The notes under the pieces are model-generated. The model had not been told where the DNA came from. It did not search any database and saw nothing but the letters and a program-made list of their open reading frames with translations. Positions 6,387 through 6,535 of a DNA stretch of 6,535 nt are shown one piece after another; within the stretch, counting starts at the first letter, position 1; each line of letters begins with the position of its first letter. Origin of the DNA: an uncultured Bacteroidales bacterium (GTDB lineage: Bacteria > Bacteroidota > Bacteroidia > Bacteroidales > P3). The translations under genes and the position numbers were made by a program. The DNA is taken from assembly GCA_905236405.1 (NCBI GenBank), contig CAJOQB010000074.1:1-6535 (forward strand), in the 5' to 3' direction.

Positions 6387-6535
6387 ATGAATCGAAAGTT
6401 ATTACTTTTCACTGCAATAGCAATGCTGGCTTTCGGCAGCACGAAGGCTCAGGATATAGTAAATCTGCGTATGGACGCCGCTTGGCAGGGCCTGAGAGGC
6501 CCCGTGGCGTCGATGGACGAGGACATACTGATAAA
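6387..6535 (+). CDS. 5' end of an exported protein of unknown function (partial)
   Basis: The frame is open from ATG 6387 to the window edge (49 codons plus 2 bases). The start is supported by a well-formed signal peptide: MNRK, a hydrophobic core LLLFTAIAMLAFG, c-region STKA and probable cleavage at A21|Q22. The mature N terminus reads QDIVNLRMDAAWQGLRGPVA followed by SMDEDILI, which I do not recognise. The leader is A/T-rich (TAAATAATACGCCT) with no Shine-Dalgarno, as is usual for the phylum. Position after two T9SS cargo genes makes another surface or secreted protein likely, but no sorting domain can be checked because the 3' end is missing. Confidence 0.85.
   Translation, partial: MNRKLLLFTAIAMLAFGSTKAQDIVNLRMDAAWQGLRGPVASMDEDILI

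Overview
The window looks like part of a chromosome from a Bacteroidota bacterium, most likely a Bacteroidales member with fairly GC-rich coding DNA. Three things point there. Two consecutive proteins end in type IX secretion system (T9SS) type A sorting domains. The only clear intergenic promoter has the Bacteroidota sigma-ABfr form (TAnnTTTG) rather than a sigma-70 -10 box. The translation starts have A/T-rich leaders instead of strong Shine-Dalgarno sequences. The family assignment is inference; no taxonomic marker gene is present.

Layout, all on the + strand: (1) positions 1-520, the 3' end of a T9SS cargo gene (end of a fibronectin-III-like domain plus sorting domain); (2) after 16 bp, positions 537-6305, a complete 1922-residue secreted multidomain protein that fills nearly 90% of the window; (3) an AT-rich gap of 81 bp (6306-6386) with a well-formed promoter; (4) positions 6387-6535, the first 49 codons of another exported protein. 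No RNA gene, insertion sequence, CRISPR array or phage gene is visible.

The large protein is a mosaic of beta-sandwich modules with no recognisable catalytic domain. In order it has a signal peptide, an N-terminal sandwich domain, and FN3-like domain 1. A two-fold super-repeat follows, each half being jelly-roll type A, FN3, jelly-roll type B, FN3. It ends with a different Cys-containing sandwich, three tandem FN3-like domains and the T9SS sorting domain. This suggests a cell-surface or released adhesin or glycan/protein-binding scaffold. The first two genes are probably co-transcribed and would both cross the outer membrane through the T9SS. The third gene appears to start a new transcription unit.

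I see no convincing new enzymatic or defence system. The most notable signals are the ~530-residue super-repeat, the co-varying cysteine pair in seven of eight FN3-like domains, and a dyad straddling the promoter core of the third gene.
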